DNA of 64,000 bases from contig JACIZI010000015.1 of NCBI GenBank assembly GCA_014359475.1, forward strand, positions 1 through 64,000, given 5' to 3'. Below the pieces are notes generated by a model that saw only the letters and a list, made by a program, of their open reading frames with translations, was not told the DNA's origin and searched no databases. Source of the DNA: Marinobacter sp. Its GTDB lineage: Bacteria > Pseudomonadota > Gammaproteobacteria > Pseudomonadales > Oleiphilaceae. A program made the translations under genes and the position numbers. The number at the start of each line of letters is the position of its first letter. The stretch's first letter is position 1. Shown here piece by piece: positions 53,410-62,962 of this stretch.

Positions 53410-55026
53410 ATGAGCGACGAAAACCAGAAAGAAAAACTCAGACAACACTTTGCACGGCGTGTCACTACCCAGGCCCGGGTGGTTCTGGACACCTGGCAGA
53501 AGATCCACGAGCACGACCGTGAGGAAACCGCCAGCTTCCGGTCAGAGTTTGTGGCCGCCGCAGACAAATTGATGCGCTACGCTCAGCGTTTCGAGATGGA
53601 AGCCCACGCCAAAGCCGGAGAGGCGCTGACCAACCTTCTGAAAAACTGGCCACAGGGCGATCCGTTACCGGAATTCCTGGATGAAAAGATTTCCGGCACC
53701 CTTGAACTACTCGCCGGTTGCACCCAGCGTCGCACAGACCTGGAACAACACGAGCCCCCTCAACAATTCCGCCGCACACCCGTCTATATTGCCCTTTCCG
53801 ACAGTACTAATGCCGAGCGGCTAATCCGCCAGCTGGAATTTTTCGGCTTCCGTGCTTCCGCGTTCAACGATGCCGATGAGCTGCTATCTGCCTGCGCACT
53901 GCACAAGCCGGAAACCATTCTGATGGATGTGGGGTTCGGAGGTGGCAACAACAGTGGTATCGCGGCCGTGGAGCGGCTTCAGGAGCGCCACGACACGCCC
54001 ATCCCGGTCATCTTCCGCAGCGAGGGTGACGGCACCATTGAAACCCGGCTAAGGGCCTCCCGCTGTGGCGGGGAAGAGTTCTTCTATCCGGCGGTGGATC
54101 CGGGCCAGCTGATCGAGAAAATCGAGTCCTACACCCACGGCAACACCATCGAACCCTACAAGGTACTGGTACTGGACGATTCCCGGGCCCAGGCGAAGTT
54201 CATGGAAACGGTACTGAAGAAGGCAGGCATGATCGCCCACATCATCACCGACCCCATGCAGATCATCAACGCGCTGGACGAATTCTCCCCGGAAATCATC
54301 ATCCTGGACATGTACATGCCTGGCTGCACCGGCATGGAGATTGCCCGTGTCATCCGCCAGCAGGATCGCTTCCACAGCGTGCCGATCATCTATCTGTCTG
54401 GCGAGGAGGATGTGAACAAACAACTGCACGCCATGAGCCTGGGCGGTGATGACTTCCTTACCAAGCCGATTGAGCCCAAGCACCTGATTGCCACTCTGCA
54501 CAATCGGGGCCGGCGAGCTCGGTCCATGCTGGCGCTGATGATCCGGGACAGCCTCACCGGCCTGTTCAACCATACCCATACCCTGCACCTGCTTGACCAG
54601 GAAATCAGCCGCGCCGGACAGAAGGCCCAGCCCCTGAGTTTTGCCATGATCGACCTGGACAACTTCAAAAAGGTCAACGATACCTACGGCCATCCGATCG
54701 GCGATCGGGTATTACGCAGCCTTGCCATGTTCCTCAAGCAACGGCTGCGCAAGACCGACCACATTGGCCGTTACGGCGGTGAGGAGTTCGCCATTATCTT
54801 CCCGGACACCTCGGTGGAAGATGCACGGAACGTGCTCAACGAAATTCGCGGGCGGTTTGCCGAGCTTCAGCAGCCGGCCGGTGACCGCGACTTCAATGTC
54901 ACGTTCAGTGCCGGGGTCGCCGGCTGGCAGGGAGAAAGCTCCCAGAACCTGTGCGAACGGGCCGACCGGGCACTGTACCGGGCAAAGGACGAGGGTCGCA
55001 ACTGCGTGGAAGCCGCAGAAAACTGA
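53410..55026 (+). CDS. Dual-receiver diguanylate cyclase response regulator
   Basis: The 538-residue cytoplasmic regulator has an N-terminal helical region (about 1-110, possibly HPt-like but without an obvious phospho-His), a first receiver (about 125-240), a second receiver (about 250-365) and a GGDEF domain (about 375-538) with intact GGEEF near 455, so it should make c-di-GMP. Receiver 1 keeps an Asp in LMDVGF near 172 but lacks the conserved Lys (YPAVD). Receiver 2 is complete: LDDS, LDMYMPG near 299, and FLTKP. ATG 53410 follows GGAG; ATG 53377 is also possible. It diverges from the LapD-like gene. Confidence 0.88.
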   Translation: MSDENQKEKLRQHFARRVTTQARVVLDTWQKIHEHDREETASFRSEFVAAADKLMRYAQRFEMEAHAKAGEALTNLLKNWPQGDPLPEFLDEKISGTLELLAGCTQRRTDLEQHEPPQQFRRTPVYIALSDSTNAERLIRQLEFFGFRASAFNDADELLSACALHKPETILMDVGFGGGNNSGIAAVERLQERHDTPIPVIFRSEGDGTIETRLRASRCGGEEFFYPAVDPGQLIEKIESYTHGNTIEPYKVLVLDDSRAQAKFMETVLKKAGMIAHIITDPMQIINALDEFSPEIIILDMYMPGCTGMEIARVIRQQDRFHSVPIIYLSGEEDVNKQLHAMSLGGDDFLTKPIEPKHLIATLHNRGRRARSMLALMIRDSLTGLFNHTHTLHLLDQEISRAGQKAQPLSFAMIDLDNFKKVNDTYGHPIGDRVLRSLAMFLKQRLRKTDHIGRYGGEEFAIIFPDTSVEDARNVLNEIRGRFAELQQPAGDRDFNVTFSAGVAGWQGESSQNLCERADRALYRAKDEGRNCVEAAEN

Positions 55027-55215
55027 CACTATCGTCTTATAGCCGCGAAGCATTTCCTTGCCCACAATAGGTGCACTGGTGAACCGGGCGTTGCTCCGGC
55101 AGCGTCTTTCTGTTTGTCAAAAAGTATTGATTACAGGAATAAAACCCCTCACCATGTCCGGATATGGCGCTAAAATCGGCAATCCTGTAGGAATAAGAAC
55201 AAGGCTTAGGGCAGC

Positions 55216-55656
55216 ATGGCGACAATACTGGTACTGCACGGTCCCAACCTGAACCTGCTCGGCACCCGGGAGCCGGAGATCTACGGCTATGAAACCCTGG
55301 CCAACATCAACGACCGGTTGTACAACCTGACCGCCGAACGAGGTCATCATCTGCAGTGCCTCCAATCCAACGCGGAATACGAGCTGATCGACCGGTTGCA
55401 CGATGCTCGTACGGAAGGCGTGGATTTCATCATCATCAATCCGGCCGCCTTCACCCATACCAGCGTTGCCCTGCGCGACGCGCTGCTGGCCACCGGCATT
55501 CCCTTTATCGAGGTGCACCTGTCCAACGTGCACAGCCGTGAACCATTCCGGCACCACTCCTACTTCTCGGATGTCGCCGAAGGCGTCATCTGCGGACTGG
55601 GCAGCCAGGGCTATGACCTGGCCCTGCAGGCTGCTCTGACACGAATTCACCGATAG
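55216..55656 (+). CDS. aroQ: 3-dehydroquinate dehydratase, type II
   Basis: The 146-residue dodecameric enzyme dehydrates 3-dehydroquinate in the shikimate pathway. Family blocks: [20 protein letters not shown] near 5-24 with the catalytic Tyr, [15 protein letters not shown] near 49-63, [18 protein letters not shown] near 73-90, and [16 protein letters not shown] near 101-116. AGGG four bases before the ATG is the likely ribosome site. It precedes accB and accC, the usual gammaproteobacterial order. Confidence 0.97.
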   Translation: MATILVLHGPNLNLLGTREPEIYGYETLANINDRLYNLTAERGHHLQCLQSNAEYELIDRLHDARTEGVDFIIINPAAFTHTSVALRDALLATGIPFIEVHLSNVHSREPFRHHSYFSDVAEGVICGLGSQGYDLALQAALTRIHR

Positions 55657-55680
55657 ACCCAGTAGCGGAACTGACCGACT

Positions 55681-56133
55681 ATGGATATTCGCAAGATCAA
55701 AAAACTGATAGAGCTTCTTGAAGAGTCCGATGTAGAGGAGCTGGAGATTCACGAAGGCGACGACTCGGTTCGCATCGCCCGCCGCAGGGAGCCGTTGGTT
55801 GCTCCCCAGCCAGCGCCCCAGCACGTGACCTCTGCCTCCCTGTCTCAGACGGCAGCGCCAGAACCCCGGGAGCAAGCCGAGGTAAATGACAAGCCCCGGG
55901 GCCACACCGTTAACTCACCCATGGTGGGCACTTTCTATGAGGCTCCGTCCCCCACATCCAAGGCATTCGTGGAAGTCGGCCAACAGGTCAATGCTGGTGA
56001 CGTGGTATGCATTGTCGAAGCCATGAAAATGATGAACCAGATCGAGGCAGACAAGAGCGGTACTGTTACCGAAATTCTGGTTGAGAACGGCCAACCGGTA
56101 GAGTTCGGCCAGCCCCTCATCGTCATTTCCTGA
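55681..56133 (+). CDS. accB: Biotin carboxyl carrier protein of acetyl-CoA carboxylase
   Basis: The 150-residue carrier holds the biotin that moves CO2 from biotin carboxylase to carboxyltransferase in fatty acid synthesis. The N-terminal segment ([20 protein letters not shown]) is followed by a Pro/Ala-rich linker (about 42-75) and the biotinyl domain with EAMKMM, the biotin lysine being near residue 116. A thumb-like [14 protein letters not shown] stretch is near 90-103. It is 17 bases before accC. Confidence 0.97.
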   Translation: MDIRKIKKLIELLEESDVEELEIHEGDDSVRIARRREPLVAPQPAPQHVTSASLSQTAAPEPREQAEVNDKPRGHTVNSPMVGTFYEAPSPTSKAFVEVGQQVNAGDVVCIVEAMKMMNQIEADKSGTVTEILVENGQPVEFGQPLIVIS

Positions 56134-56150
56134 AGCGGATAATCCCCGAC

Positions 56151-57497
56151 ATGGCCATGCTAGATAAAGTTCTGATCGCCAACCGCGGTGAAATTGCCCT
56201 TCGGATACTCCGTGCCTGCAAGGAACTGGGCATCAAGACCGTTGCGGTTCATTCCCAGGTAGACCGGGATCTGATGCACGTAAGGCTTGCGGACGAGTCC
56301 GTCTGCATTGGCCCCAACAACGCCACCGAAAGCTACCTGAATATCCCCGCGATCATCAGTGCCGCAGAGGTGACCGACTCGGTGGGCATCCACCCCGGCT
56401 ACGGCTTTCTTGCAGAAAATGCCGATTTTGCCGAACAGGTCGAGAAGAGCGGCTTCCGGTTTATCGGCCCACGCGCTGACACCATCCGCCTGATGGGCAA
56501 CAAGGTGGCTGCCATCAATGCCATGATCAAGGCTGGTGTACCAACCGTGCCCGGATCAGACGGTCCAATAACGGATGACGATGAACGCACCCTGGAAATC
56601 GCCCGGGAAATCGGATATCCGGTGATTATCAAGGCGGCTTCCGGCGGCGGCGGAAGGGGCATGCAAGTGGTGCACTCCGAGGCCGCGCTGCTGAAAAGCG
56701 TGCAGATTACCCAGAGTGAAGCCCGTAACGCCTTCGGCGACCCGACGGTTTACCTGGAAAAATATCTCGACCGCCCGCGCCACGTAGAAGTGCAGGTTCT
56801 GGCAGACATGCACGGCAACGTTATCCACCTTGGTGACCGGGACTGCTCCATGCAGCGCCGCCACCAGAAGGTTCTGGAGGAGGCCCCGGCGCCGGATATC
56901 GATCCGCAAGCCCGGGAAAGGACTCTCAAGGCCTGCGTGGATGCCTGCAAGGAAATCGGTTATGTGGGAGCCGGCACCTTCGAGTTCCTCTACCAGGACA
57001 GTAGCTTCTACTTTATCGAGATGAACACCCGGGTGCAGGTGGAGCATCCCGTTTCGGAAATGGTAACCGGCGTGGATATCGTGCGTGAACAGTTACGCGT
57101 CGCCAGTGGCATGCCCCTGCAATACAGCCAGAATGACATCCAGATCTGCGGTCACGCCCTGGAATGCCGGATCAACGCTGAAGATCCCGTAACCTTCGTG
57201 CCCAGCCCCGGCAAAGTGAAGCACTTCCACGCCCCCGGCGGCAACGGCGTGCGGGTAGACTCCCACCTGTACAGTGGTTATACCGTGCCGCCCTACTACG
57301 ACTCCCTGGTAGGCAAACTGATCACCTGGGGGGATGACCGGGAAATTGCCCGGCGGCGTATGAAAAATGCCCTCGACGAGCTGGTGGTAGAAGGGATCAA
57401 GACCAATCAGCCGCTGCACCGCCGACTGGTGCGTGATGGCGGTTTCAAGCAGGTGGAATTCACCATCCACTACCTGGAAAAGCTCATCAACGACTGA
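56151..57497 (+). CDS. accC: Biotin carboxylase of acetyl-CoA carboxylase
   Basis: The 448-residue ATP-grasp enzyme carboxylates biotin on AccB with bicarbonate. Blocks: [18 protein letters not shown] near 6-23, [15 protein letters not shown] near 82-96, the glycine loop [14 protein letters not shown] near 161-174, [19 protein letters not shown] near 232-250 and [18 protein letters not shown] near 290-307. Two ATGs (56151 and 56157) are possible starts; both give normal length. It is cotranscribed with accB. Confidence 0.97.
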   Translation: MAMLDKVLIANRGEIALRILRACKELGIKTVAVHSQVDRDLMHVRLADESVCIGPNNATESYLNIPAIISAAEVTDSVGIHPGYGFLAENADFAEQVEKSGFRFIGPRADTIRLMGNKVAAINAMIKAGVPTVPGSDGPITDDDERTLEIAREIGYPVIIKAASGGGGRGMQVVHSEAALLKSVQITQSEARNAFGDPTVYLEKYLDRPRHVEVQVLADMHGNVIHLGDRDCSMQRRHQKVLEEAPAPDIDPQARERTLKACVDACKEIGYVGAGTFEFLYQDSSFYFIEMNTRVQVEHPVSEMVTGVDIVREQLRVASGMPLQYSQNDIQICGHALECRINAEDPVTFVPSPGKVKHFHAPGGNGVRVDSHLYSGYTVPPYYDSLVGKLITWGDDREIARRRMKNALDELVVEGIKTNQPLHRRLVRDGGFKQVEFTIHYLEKLIND

Positions 57498-57511
57498 TAC
57501 CGGAAGCCCCT

Positions 57512-58408
57512 ATGGCCTGGATACAACTACAGATTCCCGCTGACCCGGACACCGCGGACCAGTTGGAGGATCTGCTCATGGAACTGGGTGCACAGGCCGT
57601 TTCCATGGAAGACGGTGCCGACCAGCCCCTCTACGAGCCTGATCCGGGCACCACCCCCCTTTGGCAACAGACCCGCGTAACCGGCCTGTTCGACTCGGAA
57701 GCAGACATCGACCAGCTTTGTTCAATGCTCCGGGACGTCTGGCACCAGCAGACCCAGCAAACCCTCCCGGAGATTGGAGTCACTCTGGTGGAGGACAAAG
57801 ACTGGGAGCGGGCCTGGATGGACGATTTCAAGCCGCTGCGGTTCGGCAAACGGCTCTGGATTGTACCCAGCTGGCACGATGTTCCGGACCCGGAAGCCGC
57901 CAACCTGATGCTCGACCCCGGTCTGGCCTTTGGCACCGGCACCCACCCTACCACAGCCCTGTGCCTGGAATGGCTGGACGCCCAGGAGGTAACGGGAAAA
58001 CAAGTCATTGATTACGGCTGCGGCTCCGGCATTCTGGGCCTGGCTGCTTTGATGCTCGGGGCAGATCATGTCATCGGCGTGGATACCGACCCCCAGGCAC
58101 TGGAAGCGAGCCGCGATAACGCTCGCCGTAACGGGATTGATGACGTCCATCTGGATGTGTACCTGCCAGAGCAGGAACCGGACACCCGGTCCGATATCAT
58201 GCTCGCCAACATCCTTGCCCGGCCGCTGATCGGCCTGGCCCCTCACCTGGCCAGCCGGGTGAAGCCCGGCGGGCATCTGGTGCTGTCCGGCATCCTGTCC
58301 AGTCAGGCTCGGGAAGTGATGGATGCCTACGAACCCTGGTTCACCATGGACGAGCCGGTGGCCCGCGAAGACTGGATCCGGCTCACAGGTCGGCGCAACA
58401 GCGAATGA
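57512..58408 (+). CDS. prmA: Ribosomal protein L11 methyltransferase
   Basis: The 298-residue SAM-dependent enzyme trimethylates ribosomal protein L11. An N-terminal L11-binding domain (about 1-60) leads to the catalytic domain with MLDPGLAFGTGTHPTTALCLEWL near 133-155, VIDYGCGSGILGLAALMLGA near 165-184 and the NIL(A)RPL active-site block as MLANILARPLIGLAP near 230-244. It is 14 bases after accC, the common order in gammaproteobacteria. Confidence 0.95.
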   Translation: MAWIQLQIPADPDTADQLEDLLMELGAQAVSMEDGADQPLYEPDPGTTPLWQQTRVTGLFDSEADIDQLCSMLRDVWHQQTQQTLPEIGVTLVEDKDWERAWMDDFKPLRFGKRLWIVPSWHDVPDPEAANLMLDPGLAFGTGTHPTTALCLEWLDAQEVTGKQVIDYGCGSGILGLAALMLGADHVIGVDTDPQALEASRDNARRNGIDDVHLDVYLPEQEPDTRSDIMLANILARPLIGLAPHLASRVKPGGHLVLSGILSSQAREVMDAYEPWFTMDEPVAREDWIRLTGRRNSE

Positions 58409-58470
58409 CGAACCCGGGCGGACCGGCTAAACTGCGACACTGACAGTAAGACCGGTGACAGGAACCCAGC

Positions 58471-59748
58471 ATGACCGAATCCACCCTGCAGACCCGATGC
58501 CCGGAGTGCGCAACCCGCTTCCAGGTGAGTGACGAACAACTCGGCATCGCCAAAGGAAAAGTTCGTTGCGGTAAATGCATGGCGGTTTTCAATGCGATTG
58601 AACACAAGATCAGCGACGGGTATCCGACTGGTATTGAAGAGCAGCCATGGGATGAGCATGCGCCAGCTGCTTCCCCCGACTCCCAGCCCTCCCCGCAAAC
58701 ACCGGATGATCAGCCGCACGGCACCGACATCGCCAGCGGCTTCAGCGCCGACGACGACTTTGTGTTTGCCGACAATCCGGAAGAGGATGCCGCAGAAGAA
58801 CGCTACCAGGGCAGCACCGCGAAGTTTTCCGAGGACGAACTCAGTGACAGTTTCCTGTCCCTGAACGAGAGCGGCAAGGAGTCCGATTTCCGGGAGGGTG
58901 ATGACACCCGGATGGATAAAAACACGGACGAAAGCTGGGCCGAAGCCATACTCGAAGAAGAATCTGGCGGAACCCCGGCGGGCAAATCAGAAGCAGAGCC
59001 CCGCCACGAACAACCAGAGCCTGAACCTGAGCCAGCACCACACACAACATGGGCAGAGCCCGAAACTCCTGAGCCAGAACCGGCACAGGCCGGTACCGCA
59101 ACGCCGGCCAGCGATAGCTGGCGTCTGGCAGGTAACGAAACGCCAGTCTCCGAGCCCGACCCTGAACCCTGGTCACTATCCGGCAGCAGGGCTCGATCCC
59201 CCTGGGAAGGCCTGCAACGGGACCCGGTACCTGCCTATCGGCGACACCATAACCGGGGCCGTTTCCGGAGCATGCTGTGGACCCTGGTGGTATTGACCCT
59301 GACCGCGGGACTGATATCCCAGGTGGTCTGGTTCCAGTTTGACCGACTCTCGGCCATTCCGGAGTTGCGCCCGCTCTACGAGAAAGGCTGCGCACTGGCC
59401 GGCTGCCAACTCGCGCCCCTGTTGCAGCTGGACAAGATTGAAAGCCGCAAACTGGTGGTACGCACCAACCCCGACAATCGCAACCAGTTGCTGGTGGATG
59501 CTGAGATTGTTAACGAAGCAGAATTCGAACAGCCCTTCCCCGCCATCGCCCTGACCTTCTCCAACCTGAACGGCGATGTGGTCGCCCAGAGCCTGTTCAC
59601 GCCGGACGAGTACCTGGCGGGAGAAGGCAAGGGCCTGGACACCATGGTGCCGGGCATCCCCGTGCGCATCACCATCAGCATACGAGATCCGGGCCGGGAC
59701 GCGGTCAACTACAACATGGTTTTCCGGCCGAACCCCCTCCTGCAGTAA
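58471..59748 (+). CDS. Zinc-ribbon DUF3426 membrane protein
   Basis: The 425-residue protein has an N-terminal MJ0042-type zinc ribbon (CPEC...CGKC, residues about 10-37) and a long acidic, Pro/Glu-rich linker (about 50-255). One membrane helix follows (about 270-290, MLWTLVVLTLTAGLISQVVW), then a C-terminal DUF3426 domain with CALAGCQLAPLLQLDKIESRKL near 308-329. The function is unknown. It lies between prmA and dusB, as in pseudomonads, and has its own short leader. The repetitive acidic linker (PEPEPEP) is low-complexity. Confidence 0.85.
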   Translation: MTESTLQTRCPECATRFQVSDEQLGIAKGKVRCGKCMAVFNAIEHKISDGYPTGIEEQPWDEHAPAASPDSQPSPQTPDDQPHGTDIASGFSADDDFVFADNPEEDAAEERYQGSTAKFSEDELSDSFLSLNESGKESDFREGDDTRMDKNTDESWAEAILEEESGGTPAGKSEAEPRHEQPEPEPEPAPHTTWAEPETPEPEPAQAGTATPASDSWRLAGNETPVSEPDPEPWSLSGSRARSPWEGLQRDPVPAYRRHHNRGRFRSMLWTLVVLTLTAGLISQVVWFQFDRLSAIPELRPLYEKGCALAGCQLAPLLQLDKIESRKLVVRTNPDNRNQLLVDAEIVNEAEFEQPFPAIALTFSNLNGDVVAQSLFTPDEYLAGEGKGLDTMVPGIPVRITISIRDPGRDAVNYNMVFRPNPLLQ

Positions 59749-59791
59749 TGCTGCCGGGGGACTCGCAATCGTGCAAAAGTCAACCAGAGCG

Positions 59792-59864
59792 AGCGAAAAA
59801 TAATCATCTTTTTTCGCTGTCAAGCCCCTTCAATCGCTCCTCGCCCGGCGGTATCATTACCGCC
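59792..59864. promoter_or_regulatory. Two inverted repeats between the DUF3426 gene and dusB
   Basis: AGCGAAAAA (59792-59800) pairs with TTTTTCGCT (59810-59818), a terminator-like hairpin for the DUF3426 gene without a following T-run. GGCGGTA-TCAT-TACCGCC (59847-59864) is an exact 7-4-7 repeat about 76 bases before dusB, placed where a regulator of the dusB-fis operon could bind. Confidence 0.45.
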
Positions 59865-59940
59865 CTCCTGATTGCCACCGGTTACTTATTGAGCAATCAG
59901 ACGATCAGGCTCTGGTAAACCCGCTGTAACACGGACTCAG

Positions 59941-60942
59941 ATGATGCTGCCGACCGCAAAAATCGGGCCGTATACATTGCCAAACCCGCTGATTGTGGCC
60001 CCCATGGCGGGTGTCACGGACCGGCCCTTCCGGCTGCTGTGCCGCCGGCTGGGCGCAGGCCTTGCCGTGTCAGAGATGGTGATTGCCGACACCCGGCTCT
60101 GGAACACCCGTAAGTCACGGTTCCGGCTGGACCATCACGGTGAGCCGGAACCACGTTCGGTACAAATTGCCGGCGGTGACCCGGAGATGCTCGCCCACGC
60201 CGCCCGCCTGAATGCAGAACAGGGCGCACAGATCATCGACATCAATATGGGCTGCCCCGCCAAGAAAGTCTGCAACAAGGCTGCGGGCTCTGCGCTTATG
60301 AAGGACGAAGCGCTGGTACGAGACATCCTGGAAGCCGTGGTATCGGCGGTTGATGTGCCGGTCACCCTGAAAATGCGCACCGGATGGGACCGGGAGCACC
60401 GCAATGCCCCGGTCATCGCGCGTATGGCGGAAGATGCCGGCATCCAGGCTCTGGCGATTCACGGCCGCACCCGTGCGGATGCCTACAGGGGCGAAGCGGA
60501 ATACGACACCATCGCCCGGGTCAAGGAGACGGTTGGCATACCGGTCTTCGCCAACGGCGATATCAGCACGCCAGAGCAGGCCAGAGAAGTACTCCGGCAC
60601 ACCGCTGCAGATGGCTTGCTGATCGGCCGCGGAGCCCAGGGCCGGCCCTGGATTTTCCGGGAAATACTGCATTACCTGCAGACCGGTGAAACCCTGGCCG
60701 AACCACCGGTGGCAGAGGTGGAACAGATTCTGGTGGAGCACCTGCTGGCGCTGCACCGGTTCTACGGGGAAACCATGGGTGTGCGCATTGCCCGCAAGCA
60801 TGTGGGCTGGTACCTGCAGACCCACGACCCGGACAAACAGTTCAGAAAACGCTTCAACGCCATCGACCATGGGCTGGAGCAGAAAGACGCGATTAAACAG
60901 CACTTTACAAGCTTACGAAATGGAGAGGTATTCGCAGCATGA
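59941..60942 (+). CDS. dusB: tRNA-dihydrouridine synthase B
   Basis: The 333-residue FMN enzyme reduces uridine to dihydrouridine in tRNA. Blocks: [23 protein letters not shown] near 18-40, [23 protein letters not shown] near 100-122 with the catalytic Cys, [13 protein letters not shown] near 145-157 and [17 protein letters not shown] near 176-192, plus NGDI and GRGAQGRPW late. It is the first gene of the dusB-fis operon; its stop overlaps the fis ATG by four bases. Confidence 0.97.
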   Translation: MMLPTAKIGPYTLPNPLIVAPMAGVTDRPFRLLCRRLGAGLAVSEMVIADTRLWNTRKSRFRLDHHGEPEPRSVQIAGGDPEMLAHAARLNAEQGAQIIDINMGCPAKKVCNKAAGSALMKDEALVRDILEAVVSAVDVPVTLKMRTGWDREHRNAPVIARMAEDAGIQALAIHGRTRADAYRGEAEYDTIARVKETVGIPVFANGDISTPEQAREVLRHTAADGLLIGRGAQGRPWIFREILHYLQTGETLAEPPVAEVEQILVEHLLALHRFYGETMGVRIARKHVGWYLQTHDPDKQFRKRFNAIDHGLEQKDAIKQHFTSLRNGEVFAA

Positions 60943-61259
60943 CCGCAGAAACTTTGGCTAATGAAAATAATAGTAGCCGGCCCGCTAATGATGAAGTCCA
61001 CCAGCTACAGACTGTCAGCACCAGCGGTGATGCGGTCACGCTCCGGGACAGTGTTGAAGTCGCCCTGACGAACTATCTCGCGCAACTCGATGGTGCACCG
61101 GTATCCGATGTGTACCAACTGGTGCTTTCCGAAGTGGAAGCCCCGTTACTGGAGCAGGTGATGAAGTACACCCGCAACAACCAGACCAAGGCATCCACCA
61201 TGCTGGGACTGAACCGCGGCACCCTGCGCAAGAAACTCAAGCAGTATGGTCTGTTATAA
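60939..61259 (+). CDS. fis: DNA-binding protein Fis
   Basis: The 106-residue nucleoid-associated protein bends DNA and activates rRNA and other promoters in fast growth. The C-terminal helix-turn-helix [27 protein letters not shown] (about 80-106, with [16 protein letters not shown] the HTH) is almost identical to the family. The N-terminal 25 residues are variable. Coupling to dusB by a four-base overlap is the standard arrangement. A terminator follows. Confidence 0.97.
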   Translation: MTAETLANENNSSRPANDEVHQLQTVSTSGDAVTLRDSVEVALTNYLAQLDGAPVSDVYQLVLSEVEAPLLEQVMKYTRNNQTKASTMLGLNRGTLRKKLKQYGLL

Positions 61260-61274
61260 TCAGACCCGACCCTG

Positions 61275-61312
61275 AAGGGCCTCCCGGATGCGTTCGCGAG
61301 GCCCTTGTTGTT
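61275..61312 (+). terminator. Rho-independent terminator after fis
   Basis: AAGGGCCTC (61275-61283) and GAGGCCCTT (61298-61306) form a nine-base stem, followed by the T-rich TTGTTGTTTG. Confidence 0.8.
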
Positions 61313-61359
61313 TGCATCAGGCTACCTCCGGCTTATCTGAACAGTGAAGAATGTGACCC

Positions 61360-62940
61360 ATGGCAAACCCGACTAATACCCCCGTCCATCGCGCCCTGAT
61401 CAGCGTGAGTGATAAAACCGGCATCGTCGACTTCGGCCGAGCCCTGACTGAACGCGGCGTTGAACTGCTCTCCACTGGCGGCACTTTCCGCCTGCTCAGG
61501 GAAAACAACGTAGCGGTCACCGAGGTGTCCGATTACACCGGCTTCCCTGAAATGATGGACGGCCGCGTAAAAACCCTGCACCCGAAGATTCACGGCGGCA
61601 TTCTGGGCCGTCGCGGCACCGATGATGCCATCATGGGCGAACACGGCATCAACCCCATCGACATGGTGGTGGTTAACCTCTACCCGTTCGAAGACACCGT
61701 TGCGAATCCGGACTGCGACCTGGCCACCGCCATCGAAAACATCGATATCGGCGGCCCCACCATGGTTCGCGCTGCGGCCAAGAACCACAACGATGTCGCC
61801 ATTGTGGTGAACGCTTCCGATTACAGCCGGGTTCTGAAAGAGCTGGACAGCAACGATGGCCAGCTCACCTACAGCACACGCTTCGATCTGGCCGTGAAGG
61901 CCTTCGAGCACACCGCCGGTTACGACGGAGCCATCGCCAATTACCTGGGCGGTCGCACCCCGGATAACGACAACGCCGACTTCCCCCGCACCTTCAACGC
62001 CCAGTTTGTGAAGGTCCAGGACATGCGTTACGGCGAAAACCCGCACCAGCGCGCCGCCTTCTACGCCGAGCGCAACCCGAGAGAAGCCTGCGTGGCCACC
62101 GCCAAGCAGTTGCAGGGCAAGGAACTGAGCTACAACAACGTAGCCGACACCGATGCCGCCCTGGAATGCGTGAAGCCGTTCGCCGACCCCGCCTGCGTCA
62201 TCGTCAAGCACGCCAACCCCTGTGGCGTGGCCATCGGTGCCGACATCCTGCAGGCCTACGACCTGGCCTTTGCCACCGACCCGACTTCCGCCTTTGGCGG
62301 CATCATCGCCTTTAACCGGGAACTGGATGCCACTACCGCCAAGGCCATCGTGGATCGCCAGTTTGTGGAAGTCATTATTGCCCCGAGCGTGGCTCCGGAA
62401 GCGGTCGATATTGTCGCTGCCAAGAAGAACGTGCGCCTGCTGGCCTGCGGCGAGTTCGACGGCGAGCGCGCCCAGACCATGGACTACAAGCGCGTAACCG
62501 GCGGTCTGCTGGTGCAGGACCGCGACCTGGGCATGGTCGCCATGGAAGACGTGAAAGTCGTCACTGAGCGCCAGCCTACCGAAGAAGAGCTGAACGACCT
62601 GCTGTTCGCCTGGGAAGTCGCCAAGTACGTGAAATCCAACGCCATCGTTTACGCCAAGGCCGGCCGTACCATCGGCGTGGGCGCAGGCCAGATGAGCCGC
62701 GTCTACAGCGCGAAGATTGCCGGCATCAAGGCCGCCGACGAAAACCTGGAAGTGAAAGGCTCGGTGATGTCATCCGATGCCTTCTTCCCGTTCCGCGACG
62801 GGATTGATGCGGCTGCCGCCGCCGGTATCACTGCGGTGATCCAGCCTGGCGGCTCCATGCGCGACCAGGAAGTGATCGATGCCGCCAACGAGCACGGCAT
62901 CGCCATGGTTTTCACCGGCATGCGCCATTTCCGTCACTGA
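61360..62940 (+). CDS. purH: Bifunctional AICAR transformylase/IMP cyclohydrolase
   Basis: The 526-residue enzyme performs the last two steps of IMP synthesis. The N-terminal cyclohydrolase domain (about 1-200) has [20 protein letters not shown]-type start, [16 protein letters not shown] near 39-54 and the [20 protein letters not shown] block near 62-81. The transformylase domain carries the [14 protein letters not shown] block near 283-296, with catalytic Lys-His, and the late [11 protein letters not shown] near 471-481. It is followed by purD 22 bases on, as in most gammaproteobacteria. Confidence 0.97.
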   Translation: MANPTNTPVHRALISVSDKTGIVDFGRALTERGVELLSTGGTFRLLRENNVAVTEVSDYTGFPEMMDGRVKTLHPKIHGGILGRRGTDDAIMGEHGINPIDMVVVNLYPFEDTVANPDCDLATAIENIDIGGPTMVRAAAKNHNDVAIVVNASDYSRVLKELDSNDGQLTYSTRFDLAVKAFEHTAGYDGAIANYLGGRTPDNDNADFPRTFNAQFVKVQDMRYGENPHQRAAFYAERNPREACVATAKQLQGKELSYNNVADTDAALECVKPFADPACVIVKHANPCGVAIGADILQAYDLAFATDPTSAFGGIIAFNRELDATTAKAIVDRQFVEVIIAPSVAPEAVDIVAAKKNVRLLACGEFDGERAQTMDYKRVTGGLLVQDRDLGMVAMEDVKVVTERQPTEEELNDLLFAWEVAKYVKSNAIVYAKAGRTIGVGAGQMSRVYSAKIAGIKAADENLEVKGSVMSSDAFFPFRDGIDAAAAAGITAVIQPGGSMRDQEVIDAANEHGIAMVFTGMRHFRH

Positions 62941-62962
62941 TCAACGTATTCAGGAGCAGCAC

